Source: Nostoc sp. KVJ20 (lineage in GTDB: Bacteria > Cyanobacteriota > Cyanobacteriia > Cyanobacteriales > Nostocaceae). From it: a stretch of DNA of 40,057 nt. The stretch spans positions 2,084-42,140 of the forward strand of contig NZ_KV757711.1 in the NCBI RefSeq assembly GCF_001712795.1, read 5' to 3'. A program made the position numbers and the translations under genes. This document shows, in pieces, positions 1-8,079 of this stretch. The number at the start of each line of letters is the position of its first letter. Within the stretch, counting starts at the first letter, position 1. The notes beneath the pieces were generated by a model. The model was not told the DNA's origin, did no database searches, and saw only the letters and a list, made by a program, of their open reading frames with translations.

Positions 1-275
1 TGGAGTTCTTGTCTTAAACCCTTGCTCCATTGGGTCGCGGACTCGCTAACGCTGCGCTATCTGCCTCCAACATCCTCGATAATTTCAACATATCTGCTTG
101 CTGATGCAGATTGAACATTGTCAATACTTTTAAGTCTGCAATAACCAGATAATTTCGCTTTTAAATTGAGATTTACCCAAGATATCAACTTTAGCGACAG
201 AAGATGAAGTAAGATTCACATCTGAGGCAGTCCCCGTATAATCCCATAGTTTCTGACAAAAAATAGTCCAGTGCG
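1..275. other. Leader region with no supportable gene
   Basis: No convincing gene is visible on either strand. A plus-strand reading frame is open from the window edge to about position 111, but it has no recognisable protein similarity and runs through a sequence (around 35-60, GCGGACTCGCTAACGCTGCG) that resembles dispersed palindromic repeats of Nostoc-type genomes. It could be the tail of an upstream gene or merely spacer. Any promoter of the transporter gene at 276 must lie here, but I see no clear -35/-10 pair. Confidence 0.5.
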
Positions 276-2060
276 ATGATTGATAAATATCCTCAGAATC
301 TTATAGTGTCCTGCTTACCGCTGAGTATGCTGGTATTTCTCAGCAACATATCTTCTAGTCCACTGCAAGCTCAGGCTGTTGATACTACACAATTACCAAC
401 TAGTAATTTCATCCTGTCACAACAATTCCCACCACCACAGGATGTCCAACCACCCGCACCTTTGCCAACTCCCTCACCTGAACTGCCACAGCCACTTCCC
501 CCACCAGCAGAATTATTTCCGCCCTCTGTCCCAACTCCCACACCTGAAGAACCAATCCCCGGCAACTTTCCTCAAACTATTGTTGTGGAACGGTTTGAAG
601 TTGTTGGTAGTACAGTCTTCAGTCCCGAAGAGTTAGCTAAAGCCACTGCTGAATTTACCAAACGACCGATATCGCTGACTGAAGTTTATCAAGCACGTTC
701 TAAAATTACTGAGTTATACCTCAACAATGGTTACATTACCTCTGGTGCATATATCCCACCCCAAACAATCCAATCCGGTGTTGTCAAAATTCAGGTGGTC
801 GAAGGTAAATTAGAAGACATCCAGATAACTGGAACTCGACGCTTGAATCAGAATTATGTCCGCAGCCGACTAGCAATAGCGACATCACCGCCTCTCAATC
901 GCCAGCGTTTACTAGAGGCACTGCAACTTTTGCAACTTAATCCTTTGATTCAAAATGTGACTGCGGAACTCTCCGCAGGATCACGGACTGGTGCAAGTCT
1001 CTTAGAAGTTAAAGTAACCGAGGCAAAAACCTTTAGTAGCCAAATAGTTCTTGATAATGGGCGATCGCCAAGTGTTGGCAGTTTTCGCCGCCGATTACAA
1101 TTAAATGAAGCCAACTTATTGGGACTGGGAGATTCTCTGGGTGTAGCTTACACTAATACCGATGGTAGCAACTCCTTTGATGCCAGCTATACATTACCAC
1201 TCAATCCCCGCAATGGAACCCTCACCTTAAACTATGGCATCACATCCAGCAATGTCATTGAACCTCCTTTCAACGTTTTAGATATTCAATCAGATTCTCG
1301 CTATTACGAATTAACATTCCGCCAGCCCATAGTTCAAACTCCTACACAAGAATTCGCCCTTGGGTTGACAGCCTCGCGACGGGAAAGTGAAGCTTCTTAT
1401 ATTGAAGGAGAGAGACTACCTTTCCCCGGTTTAGGTGCTGATGAACAAGGACGTACCAGGGTATCTGCGTTGCGATTTTTTCAAGAATGGACGAGTCGTA
1501 ACAGTCGTGAAGTCATCGCCCTGCGTTCTCAATTCAGTTTGGGCATAGATGTATTGAACCCCACAATTAATCAAAATCCTCCCGATAGCCGTTTTTTTGC
1601 TTGGCAAGGACAAGCGCAGTGGGCCCGCCTTTTAGCTCCTGAAACCTTATTTTTACTTCGTTTAAATACGCAACTCGCATCCAGAACACTTTTGCCTTTA
1701 GAGCAATTTGGCTTAGGTGGGCAGGATAGCATTCGCGGCTACCGTCAAGATTACTTACTGACGGATAATGGTACTTTTCTTTCTGCTGAAGTTCAAGTAC
1801 CGATTCTGCGCTTACCCCAGATAGATAGCACCTTACAGGTTGTCCCCTTTGTGGATTTTGGTGTTGGCTGGAATAGTTCTGGTAGAGAGAATCCCGATAC
1901 TAATACTTTAGCTGCTGTTGGTTTGGGGTTGCGTTGGTCACAAGGCGATCGCTTTACCCTTCGTCTTGACTGGGGAATTCCTTTAGTATCTGTCAACTCA
2001 AACGAGAGAACATTACAAGAAAACGGTCTGTACTTTAGTTTACTCTATAATCCTTTTTAA
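276..2060 (+). CDS. TpsB/ShlB/FhaC-type two-partner secretion outer-membrane transporter
   Basis: This 594-residue protein belongs to the Omp85/TpsB superfamily, whose members secrete a TpsA exoprotein through a 16-strand outer-membrane barrel. Residues 1-35 look like a signal peptide ending near SPLQAQA. Residues about 45-100 form a proline-rich linker, followed by a POTRA_2-like domain (about 100-178, starting VERFEVVGSTVFSPEEL) and a second POTRA-like segment (about 178-255). The barrel runs from about 260 to the end. It contains the conserved FGLGGQDSIRGY stretch (RGY is the typical loop L6 VRGY/F motif) and ends in a terminal phenylalanine, as is usual for barrels assembled by BamA. Length is normal for the family. 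No TpsA partner is visible downstream, so it must be upstream of the window or elsewhere. The start ATG lacks a strong Shine-Dalgarno sequence. Family assignment is secure; the substrate is unknown. Confidence 0.92.
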   Translation: MIDKYPQNLIVSCLPLSMLVFLSNISSSPLQAQAVDTTQLPTSNFILSQQFPPPQDVQPPAPLPTPSPELPQPLPPPAELFPPSVPTPTPEEPIPGNFPQTIVVERFEVVGSTVFSPEELAKATAEFTKRPISLTEVYQARSKITELYLNNGYITSGAYIPPQTIQSGVVKIQVVEGKLEDIQITGTRRLNQNYVRSRLAIATSPPLNRQRLLEALQLLQLNPLIQNVTAELSAGSRTGASLLEVKVTEAKTFSSQIVLDNGRSPSVGSFRRRLQLNEANLLGLGDSLGVAYTNTDGSNSFDASYTLPLNPRNGTLTLNYGITSSNVIEPPFNVLDIQSDSRYYELTFRQPIVQTPTQEFALGLTASRRESEASYIEGERLPFPGLGADEQGRTRVSALRFFQEWTSRNSREVIALRSQFSLGIDVLNPTINQNPPDSRFFAWQGQAQWARLLAPETLFLLRLNTQLASRTLLPLEQFGLGGQDSIRGYRQDYLLTDNGTFLSAEVQVPILRLPQIDSTLQVVPFVDFGVGWNSSGRENPDTNTLAAVGLGLRWSQGDRFTLRLDWGIPLVSVNSNERTLQENGLYFSLLYNPF

Positions 2061-2359
2061 AATTTAGAGGTTTATTCTCCTTCCTTGCTCTACAAAAGTC
2101 TGTACCAACGGAGATTCCCGTTATTGAAGCAACTGGCGTGGGATTCAGAGGATGCTTGGTGGACTGCATGTATTGATAGGTAAATTCCACAAACACATTA
2201 TCTACGCAAACAATAGGCAAAAAGAATGATTTTCAGGTAGGGGAAATTCATTGAAAGCGGCGGGAAACTCCATCGCAAAGAGTGGATGGAGAGGGATAGT
2301 CGCGCCGTCGCTTCGGGCATTGATTGGGCATTGTTAACTTCTTCCCTATGCCCCATTCC

Positions 2360-2513
2360 CTACGGTGTACACACAAGTGAATTACCCCACCCTAACCCTC
2401 CCCGATGCATTGGGGAGGGAACTAGATTTTCTTGTTTCCCCCCTTTACAAGGGGGGATTAAGGGGGGTAAAACCCGGATCTCAAAGTAACTCTGATTTGT
2501 GTGTACACGGTAG
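2360..2513. mobile_element. MITE-like element with 17-bp TIRs and 10-bp target duplication
   Basis: The left end CTACGGTGTACACACAA (2360-2376) and the reverse complement of the right end (2497-2513) differ at one of 17 positions. The flanks are the direct repeat GCCCCATTCC at 2350-2359 and 2514-2523. Removing the element and one repeat copy leaves ATGCCCCATTCCCCATGC, a typical spacer word of these genomes, which supports a real insertion. At 154 bp it cannot encode a transposase. Its interior consists of two further hairpins, CCCTCCCC...GGGGAGGG near 2397-2420 and CCCCCCTTTACAAGGGGGG near 2438-2456. A target duplication of about 10 bp suggests mobilisation by an IS4-like or similar transposase, which is inference. 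Confidence 0.65.
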
Positions 2514-2531
2514 GCCCCATTCCCCATGCTC

Positions 2532-2565
2532 AAAAACTCCATCCCAAGAGTGGGATGGAGTTTTT
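2532..2565 (+). terminator. Rho-independent terminator-like hairpin
   Basis: A perfect 15-bp inverted repeat, AAAAACTCCATCCCA, AGAG loop, then its complement, ends in six T residues. The A-tract on the 5' side means that it could also work on the minus strand. It lies 470 bp after the TpsB stop, so it may end that transcript or be part of a dispersed repeat. A weaker relative sits at 2268-2291. Confidence 0.6.
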
Positions 2566-2592
2566 TATGTAGATACATTCGCGGAGTGTCTC

Positions 2593-2615
2593 GTAAGAGT
2601 AGCGGCTACTCTTAC
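2593..2615. repeat. Near-perfect palindrome GTAAGAGTAGC-G-GCTACTCTTAC
   Basis: Eleven-base arms surround a single central G. The surrounding sequence (about 2575-2645, containing GCGGAGTGTCTCGTAAGAG and CGCTTTCAGCGAACC) resembles dispersed palindromic repeats of filamentous cyanobacteria. A related TCTACGAGACGCTTCGCGAA word occurs at about 10111-10130. Confidence 0.6.
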
Positions 2616-3069
2616 AAGAACGCTTTCAGCGAACCTACGGGGTATTGCCTCAGAGTGCATATAGTTATTGCGTGAGTCCTCAAACAACTAGGTTCATCAA
2701 ACCGCAACGCAAGAGTCATTAGTCATTAAGTAATTAGACAGAAATATTTATACATTAGATTTTAGGCTGGATAAGGGTTTCAGGTCAAAAATTGTGTAAT
2801 TAATTTTGTCTTACTACTTAGCTATTAGTCCTTGATATACGACGCCTACTTTTGAACGCGGTTTAAATTAGTTCGATTTTCCGCCCACAAGGGACGGGGT
2901 ATGCACCAATGACCAATGACTACTTAATCAAATACTAGTGCTATATTTTTAAGGGCAATAGACTAGTCAACAAAAAAATTGAGTATTTTTACTGAAGATA
3001 GCCATGTATTCTCGCAGTATTCTTATCAAAGAAAAAACGAAATATCTGTACTCTTAAGAAAATCTCAAG

Positions 3070-3083
3070 GTACTGAGTGATAC
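3070..3083 (+). promoter_or_regulatory. Candidate NtcA site GTAN8TAC with TAN3T -10 box
   Basis: GTA-CTGAGTGA-TAC matches the NtcA consensus exactly. A TAACTT hexamer (TAN3T) follows at 3109-3114, 25 nt after the site; class II NtcA promoters usually show about 22 nt. The site lies 53 bp before the decarboxylase ATG. The core should occur by chance about every 4 kb, so only the position and the -10 box make it a candidate. Confidence 0.4.
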
Positions 3084-3136
3084 GTGTAATTTAGACCAAA
3101 ACATCCCTTAACTTAAAATTCAAGAGATTCAAAGAT

Positions 3137-4288
3137 ATGTCAGATAAAGTTGCTAAAGAGTTGGCAGATTTTCTGCTGCAAATAGAACAGCGATCGCAGT
3201 TTCATGCAGGTTATCCATATAATTTAACTTGTGACTACAGTGCGATCGCAAAATTTTTTAATTTTCTGTTAAATAATGCTGGAGATCCATATATTGAGCC
3301 AGATTTTGGTCTTCATTCTCGTAAATTTGAGCAAGAAGTATTATCTTTTTTTGCTCACCTCTATAAGATTCCAGAAAATCAATTTTGGGGTTATATTACT
3401 GCTGGCGGGACTGAAGGTAATTTATATGGAATGTTTTTAGCAAGAGAAATCTACCCTAATGGAATTCTTTACTCTTCAGAAGACTCTCATTACTCCATAC
3501 CCAAAGCAGCCAAATTATTCCGCATTCAACATAATGTTGTTAATTCACAAATTAATGGAGAGATGAATTATGAACATTTTGAAAAATTAATTAGTGACAA
3601 TCGTAGTTATCCAGCGATCATCAATTTAAATATTGGCACTACTGTCAAAGGTGCGATTGATAACTTAGACAAAGTTCTAGAAATTTTAGAGCGTAATCAG
3701 ATTAAAGATTACTACATTCATTGTGATGCCGCACTTTCAGGATTAATATTACCCTTTCTAGATGGCGCTCCGCAAATTAACTTTCAAAAACCCATAGATA
3801 GTGTAGCTATTTCTGCTAAATTCATTGGTTCTCCCTTACCTTGCGGTGTAGTTTTAACTAAAAAGAAATGGGTAGAAAAAGTTGAAACAGCAATTGAATA
3901 TATTGGTTCAACAGATACAACAATTCTGGGTTCTAGAAACGGTCATACCCCTCTGATTCTCTGGTATGCAACGCAAACAAGGGGTTATGATGGATTAGCC
4001 AGAGAAGCAAAGACCTGTATTGATAATGCCCAATATCTTTTCCAACAACTCCAAATCAGAGAATATCCATGTATGCTCAATAATTTTTCCAATACCGTAG
4101 TCTTTCAAAAACCTTCCCAAAGGTTAATTAAAAAGTGGCAGTTAGCAATTTTTGAAGATTGGGTACACATTGTAGTCATGCAAAATATCGATAGAAAGAA
4201 AATTGATACTTTTGTGAACGAACTCTTATTGGAAGAAGGGTTAGTTAATAATGCAGAAGATTTTCAGCTACAGTCAGTACTACACTAA
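3137..4288 (+). CDS. hdc: PLP-dependent group II decarboxylase, histidine decarboxylase-like
   Basis: The 383-residue protein matches bacterial PLP-dependent histidine decarboxylases along its whole length. These cytosolic enzymes convert histidine to histamine and CO2. Visible landmarks are TAGGTEGN (88-95, phosphate-binding region), H118 in EDSHYS (ring-stacking histidine), the NIGTTVKGAIDN stretch (165-176), D197 in HCDAALSG (pairs with pyridine N1), K228 (Schiff-base lysine) in SAKFIGSPLPCG, and the SRNGHTPL motif near 266-273. The usual sequence around the lysine is SGHKxIGSP. Here it reads SAKFIGSP, one residue shorter and without the histidine next to the lysine, so activity or specificity may be changed. 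The gene is convergent with the permease-GGDEF-EAL gene, with a 73-bp gap. A possible NtcA site precedes it. Substrate is inferred from family similarity only. Confidence 0.85.
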   Translation: MSDKVAKELADFLLQIEQRSQFHAGYPYNLTCDYSAIAKFFNFLLNNAGDPYIEPDFGLHSRKFEQEVLSFFAHLYKIPENQFWGYITAGGTEGNLYGMFLAREIYPNGILYSSEDSHYSIPKAAKLFRIQHNVVNSQINGEMNYEHFEKLISDNRSYPAIINLNIGTTVKGAIDNLDKVLEILERNQIKDYYIHCDAALSGLILPFLDGAPQINFQKPIDSVAISAKFIGSPLPCGVVLTKKKWVEKVETAIEYIGSTDTTILGSRNGHTPLILWYATQTRGYDGLAREAKTCIDNAQYLFQQLQIREYPCMLNNFSNTVVFQKPSQRLIKKWQLAIFEDWVHIVVMQNIDRKKIDTFVNELLLEEGLVNNAEDFQLQSVLH

Positions 4289-4361
4289 TATAAATTATCA
4301 AGTGAAATTGCTCACCCAACTTTACAAGATGTTTCTCTAAACAGATTTTAATCCCAAGATT

Positions 4362-7300
4362 TTATCTCTTTAAAAAGTTTTTGGAGCATAAGTTAGCTGC
4401 AAGTAGTCTTTCTACTTCTGCACGTTCCATCGGTGGTAAGAAAAAATACCCTTGTCCATAATCACATTGTAAAGCCTTCAATTGTGCTAATTGCTCTACA
4501 GTTTCTATTCCTTCTGCTGTTACAGACATATTTAAATTATGGGCTAATGTCACAATCGCTCGAATAATTTCTAAATTTTCTCCTCGACTACCTATACTCG
4601 TGACAAAAGAGCGGTCAATCTTAATGGTTTTGATTGGTAGGCGGTGCAGATAACTCAAGGATGAATAGCCAGTACCAAAGTCATCCATGTGCGTCTCGAC
4701 ATTCAGCGCTGTTAGCTGGGAAAGCACAGTGGTAGCTAATTCAAAATTATCCATCAACAAAGTTTCAGTAATCTCCAATTTCAAACAGCATGGCTCCAGT
4801 CCAGTTTGCTGCAAAATATGTTTAACCTGTTTAAATACATCGGGTTGCGTGATTTGTTTACCAGAAAAATTGACGCTAATTGTCAAAGGTAGTGAAGTAG
4901 GAAATTGTTGATGCCATCTGTGCATTTGGTGACAGGCTTCATAAAGCACCCATTCCCCGATACTAACAATCATTCCCGTTTCCTCAGCCAGGGGAATAAA
5001 ATCTTGGGGGGAAATAAGTCCTCGCTCTGGATGATACCAACGTATCAGTGCTTCAAATCCAATAACTTTGCCAGTTGTCAGTGAAACAATTGGCTGGTAG
5101 TCAAGACGAAAATCTTCTTGCTTGAGCAGCGCATGACGTAAAGCAGTTTCTAACTCCAAGAGCAAAGCTGCACCCTCGTGCATCTTTGGGTCAAAAACCT
5201 CATAACGCGCTTTACCAAGTGCTTTGGCACAATACATTGCTACATCGGCATCGCGTAAAATCTGTGCTGCTTGCTCATAATCTCTTTTACTTAAAGCGAT
5301 GCCAATACTAACATTAGTAAACACCCGATGCTCGTTTAATTGAAATGGCGAAGCTAGCACCTTTTTAATTCGCTCGGCTACATGTATAGCGGTGCTGATA
5401 TCTTCAATTTCCTCAAGTAATATTGTGAACTCGTCTCCACCAAAACGGGCAACTATATCTCCAACTCGTAGAACTGACTTTAGTCGGTGAGAAATTGCAA
5501 TCAAAAGTTGATTTCCTTGTAGATGTCCAAGGCTGTCATTAACAACTTTAAAGCGGTCTAGGTCTAAGAAGAGGACAGCAAATAAATAATTATTTTGCTG
5601 TTTACTATGTTCTATTGCCTGCTGCACCCGCTCCATAAATAATCTTTGGTTAGGCAATCCAGTTAGTCCATCATGAAGACTATTGTGTAGTAATTGCTCT
5701 TGTGCTTCTTGACGCTTGATAATGTCTTGTTGAAGTTGTTGATTAACTCTAATAAGTTCAATGGTGCGCTCTAGCACCAACTGCTCAAGCTGATAACGGT
5801 ACTGAACTAATTCTTCCTCTGCTAGCTTCCGCTTAGTGATATCACGGACAATTACAATATATTCCCGTAGCTGGGAATTAAATGGCTGTGAAATAGTCGA
5901 TTCAACAATTCGTAAACCTTGGTTTATTCTTAAACTTTGCTCACTTCTAATAGACCATTGTTCCGGTGTACCGCGATAGCACATTAGGAGTTGATTCAAG
6001 TTTTTCCCAAGCAACTGTTGAATGCTTGTTTCAAATAATTCTTCAGCAGCAGCATTGGTTTGACAAATTATACCTTTTTCATCTAATACTAAAACCGTAT
6101 CTGGAACAGTATCGAGAGTAGTGATAAATAAGTTTCTTGCTTGTTTGCGTGCCTCATCAATAGCAATAATTTGTGGTAAAGTTGTCCAGCAAGCGATCGC
6201 TACCCCTGTAAAAGATAGTGTCACTAACAGAATAGCTAGTAAAGAGTTTTGAGGATTAGTAGAAAGTCTATCTAATAAATCGCGGATAACCCAACTGATT
6301 GTGGCAGTAATACAAATTAATGATACTAAAACAATTACTTGTAGTACCACAAAGTCTGAGTTGTTTTTAATAGCTCTAGTGTCGTAACGCTGTGTCCACC
6401 ATTTGGGGTGTAATGGTGCAAATCTTAAGCGACGTAGGGCTACATCTCCTATTATCAGAATAATGGGTAATAATAATCCTACTAAAAAATCTCTCCAATT
6501 CCAAGCTAAACCTCCCACTATGAGAACTACTGCTTCTACTAAGAAAAAACTAAGTGACCACCAAGGCCATAACACGTGTGGTTGTCCCCGACACAGCCAT
6601 AATCCCAGATGTAGTCCCATAATAGACATGAGATAACAAGTACCTGCTACTGTGACAAGTTGAGATATATTTCCCAAATTGAGACAAAGCAAACTGAGTA
6701 TAAAGGTAACTAAAATAGCAGGGCCAAGGACACCTTGACGCGAAACTAATGCAAATATGGGAGAAATCTGTCTGTCTAAGGCAAGCTGGTATAACATCCG
6801 AGGAGAATTGGAAACCGCTGTAGCAGAACTCAGAAGGCAAGATATAGTAATTAGAAGTGTTACTAGAAAGGAGGCAGATTCACCCCAAAAAGGTTTAGAA
6901 GCCTCTACGAGATTTAAGAACGCATCATCACCTATTGTTGGATTTGGAGCCGAACACATTAATACCCAAGAACCACCTAAAAAGACTGGAGGAATTAACC
7001 AAGCCGCTACGGTTAAGAAATTTAAAGTTTTATATGGGTGGCGGCTATCAGCAACAAAAGAAGAAGTGGTTTCACAAGCAAAAATTGAATAGCTACCTAG
7101 AAAAAACCACTTTGCCCATTCTTCAAAGCTCAGGCTATGTGTGCTAATTGGGAGAAATTTAAAACTAGAAGTTGAGAAGGCTAACCATAGTACACCTTGA
7201 ATACAAAATAATAACAGTAATAAAATTGCTGGGAATACAAAAAATAAATGCAGGAGTGCTAAAGCACGCGTGCCACTGAATGCCAAAATAAAAGGAATAG

Positions 7301-7745
7301 CTGTAAATAAAACTTTTAATAAATTTTCTGGGAAAGAAATATCTAATGGTTCAAAATTGACTTTAATTAGGTTGGTGAGAATAATTGCGTATAGTGCTGG
7401 TGCTGCTGCCCAGCTAAAAAAATATCCTAATGCTACGTAACGGCCTAAAGCAGGAAAGTTCTCTAATAGCCTTGTGGTATAGTTTGGTGTTCCTCCGGAG
7501 ACATCTGACCAATGTCTACCTAGACTTTGTACCTGCAAGTTAAGCAAAAAGGAAACGATCGTGCCAAAAAACCAAACTAAGATAGCTTTAGGCCCTAACG
7601 CTGCATGAATAATGGGCGCAGTACCAATCCATCCAACATGACCCGTTAACCCAAAGCCCCAGGTTTCGAGATAACTCAGAGTCCGTGGTAGGCGCATTAG
7701 CAAGTGCTGATTTTTCTCTGCCCGTGCAGAATCGTTACTAACCAT
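4362..7745 (-). CDS. APC-type permease domain fused to PAS-GGDEF-EAL (c-di-GMP enzyme)
   Basis: This 1127-residue protein starts with an amino acid/polyamine permease-like domain (residues about 20-460, roughly twelve hydrophobic helices). Two more transmembrane helices follow (about 470-525), then a PAS domain (about 535-650, ending IVRDITKRKLAEEEL), a coiled coil (about 650-695), a GGDEF domain (about 697-860) and an EAL domain (about 875-1115). The GGDEF signature is intact (769-773, in RFGGDEF). So are EAL (898-900, in GFEALIRW) and the DDFGTGYSS loop (from 1021), so both diguanylate cyclase and phosphodiesterase activity look possible. The layout resembles transceptors such as CbrA, in which a transporter-like domain feeds a signalling output. 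Binding of an amino acid or amine may therefore set c-di-GMP levels, which is inference. The gene appears monocistronic, with 334 bp to the next gene. Confidence 0.9.
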   Translation of the reverse strand: MVSNDSARAEKNQHLLMRLPRTLSYLETWGFGLTGHVGWIGTAPIIHAALGPKAILVWFFGTIVSFLLNLQVQSLGRHWSDVSGGTPNYTTRLLENFPALGRYVALGYFFSWAAAPALYAIILTNLIKVNFEPLDISFPENLLKVLFTAIPFILAFSGTRALALLHLFFVFPAILLLLLFCIQGVLWLAFSTSSFKFLPISTHSLSFEEWAKWFFLGSYSIFACETTSSFVADSRHPYKTLNFLTVAAWLIPPVFLGGSWVLMCSAPNPTIGDDAFLNLVEASKPFWGESASFLVTLLITISCLLSSATAVSNSPRMLYQLALDRQISPIFALVSRQGVLGPAILVTFILSLLCLNLGNISQLVTVAGTCYLMSIMGLHLGLWLCRGQPHVLWPWWSLSFFLVEAVVLIVGGLAWNWRDFLVGLLLPIILIIGDVALRRLRFAPLHPKWWTQRYDTRAIKNNSDFVVLQVIVLVSLICITATISWVIRDLLDRLSTNPQNSLLAILLVTLSFTGVAIACWTTLPQIIAIDEARKQARNLFITTLDTVPDTVLVLDEKGIICQTNAAAEELFETSIQQLLGKNLNQLLMCYRGTPEQWSIRSEQSLRINQGLRIVESTISQPFNSQLREYIVIVRDITKRKLAEEELVQYRYQLEQLVLERTIELIRVNQQLQQDIIKRQEAQEQLLHNSLHDGLTGLPNQRLFMERVQQAIEHSKQQNNYLFAVLFLDLDRFKVVNDSLGHLQGNQLLIAISHRLKSVLRVGDIVARFGGDEFTILLEEIEDISTAIHVAERIKKVLASPFQLNEHRVFTNVSIGIALSKRDYEQAAQILRDADVAMYCAKALGKARYEVFDPKMHEGAALLLELETALRHALLKQEDFRLDYQPIVSLTTGKVIGFEALIRWYHPERGLISPQDFIPLAEETGMIVSIGEWVLYEACHQMHRWHQQFPTSLPLTISVNFSGKQITQPDVFKQVKHILQQTGLEPCCLKLEITETLLMDNFELATTVLSQLTALNVETHMDDFGTGYSSLSYLHRLPIKTIKIDRSFVTSIGSRGENLEIIRAIVTLAHNLNMSVTAEGIETVEQLAQLKALQCDYGQGYFFLPPMERAEVERLLAANLCSKNFLKR

Positions 7746-8079
7746 TTTTTCTTAGTGAGATTTACTGACCTTTTCACTCAATAACTGAATCTCACTGCTT
7801 ATAGCTTCCGTATAACTGCTGAACTTTAGAAAAAAACAACTTAGTTGTTACTGAATTTGGGATTTTAAATTGGAGATTTGAGATTGACCCCATGCCTGAA
7901 GTTTTTTTCTTGAATAAAGAATTTTAGATTTGAGATTTTTCCTATGTAGCTTTCTTCTCAGAAAACCAGTATAAATTATCTTTATTCAGACCTTGATTAA
8001 AATCGAAAGGTTCAGATTTCCGACTTATTAAATAAGTCGGAAATCGTGTTGTTCATGAATGATTACGTAGGGCTATAGG
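7746..8079. other. Spacer between two minus-strand genes, with hairpin
   Basis: No gene is seen. The sequence is AT-rich, with repeated words of the type TTTAGATTTGAGATTT (around 7865-7940). A perfect 13-bp hairpin, ATTTCCGACTTAT-TAA-ATAAGTCGGAAAT, occupies 8016-8044, just after the ParA-type gene. It lacks a following T-run on the minus strand, so it is either a weak terminator or an RNA 3'-end stabiliser. Confidence 0.6.
8016..8044 (-). terminator. Hairpin downstream of ParA-type gene
   Basis: Perfect 13-bp stem with a 3-nt loop, starting 36 nt after the stop codon of the minus-strand ATPase gene. No U-tract follows, so termination is uncertain. Confidence 0.4.

Larger units (their letters stand above)
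2061..3136. other. 1.08-kb repeat-rich spacer without genes
   Basis: Short open frames here run through repeats and show no protein character. The spacer holds an imperfect CTCCATC/GATGGAG hairpin (2268-2291), a 154-bp MITE-like element (2360-2513), a terminator-like hairpin (2532-2565), an 11-bp palindrome (2593-2615) and, near its right end, a GTAN8TAC site (3070-3083) belonging to the next gene. The stretch 2620-3060 is AT-rich with short tandem words such as AGTCATTAGTCATTAAG and no other recognisable signal. Confidence 0.75.

Noticed and set aside
2286..2664. Overlapping open frames on both strands in the spacer after the TpsB gene
   Set aside because: They are read through the MITE-like element and terminator hairpin, and the predicted peptides merely reflect repeat sequence.
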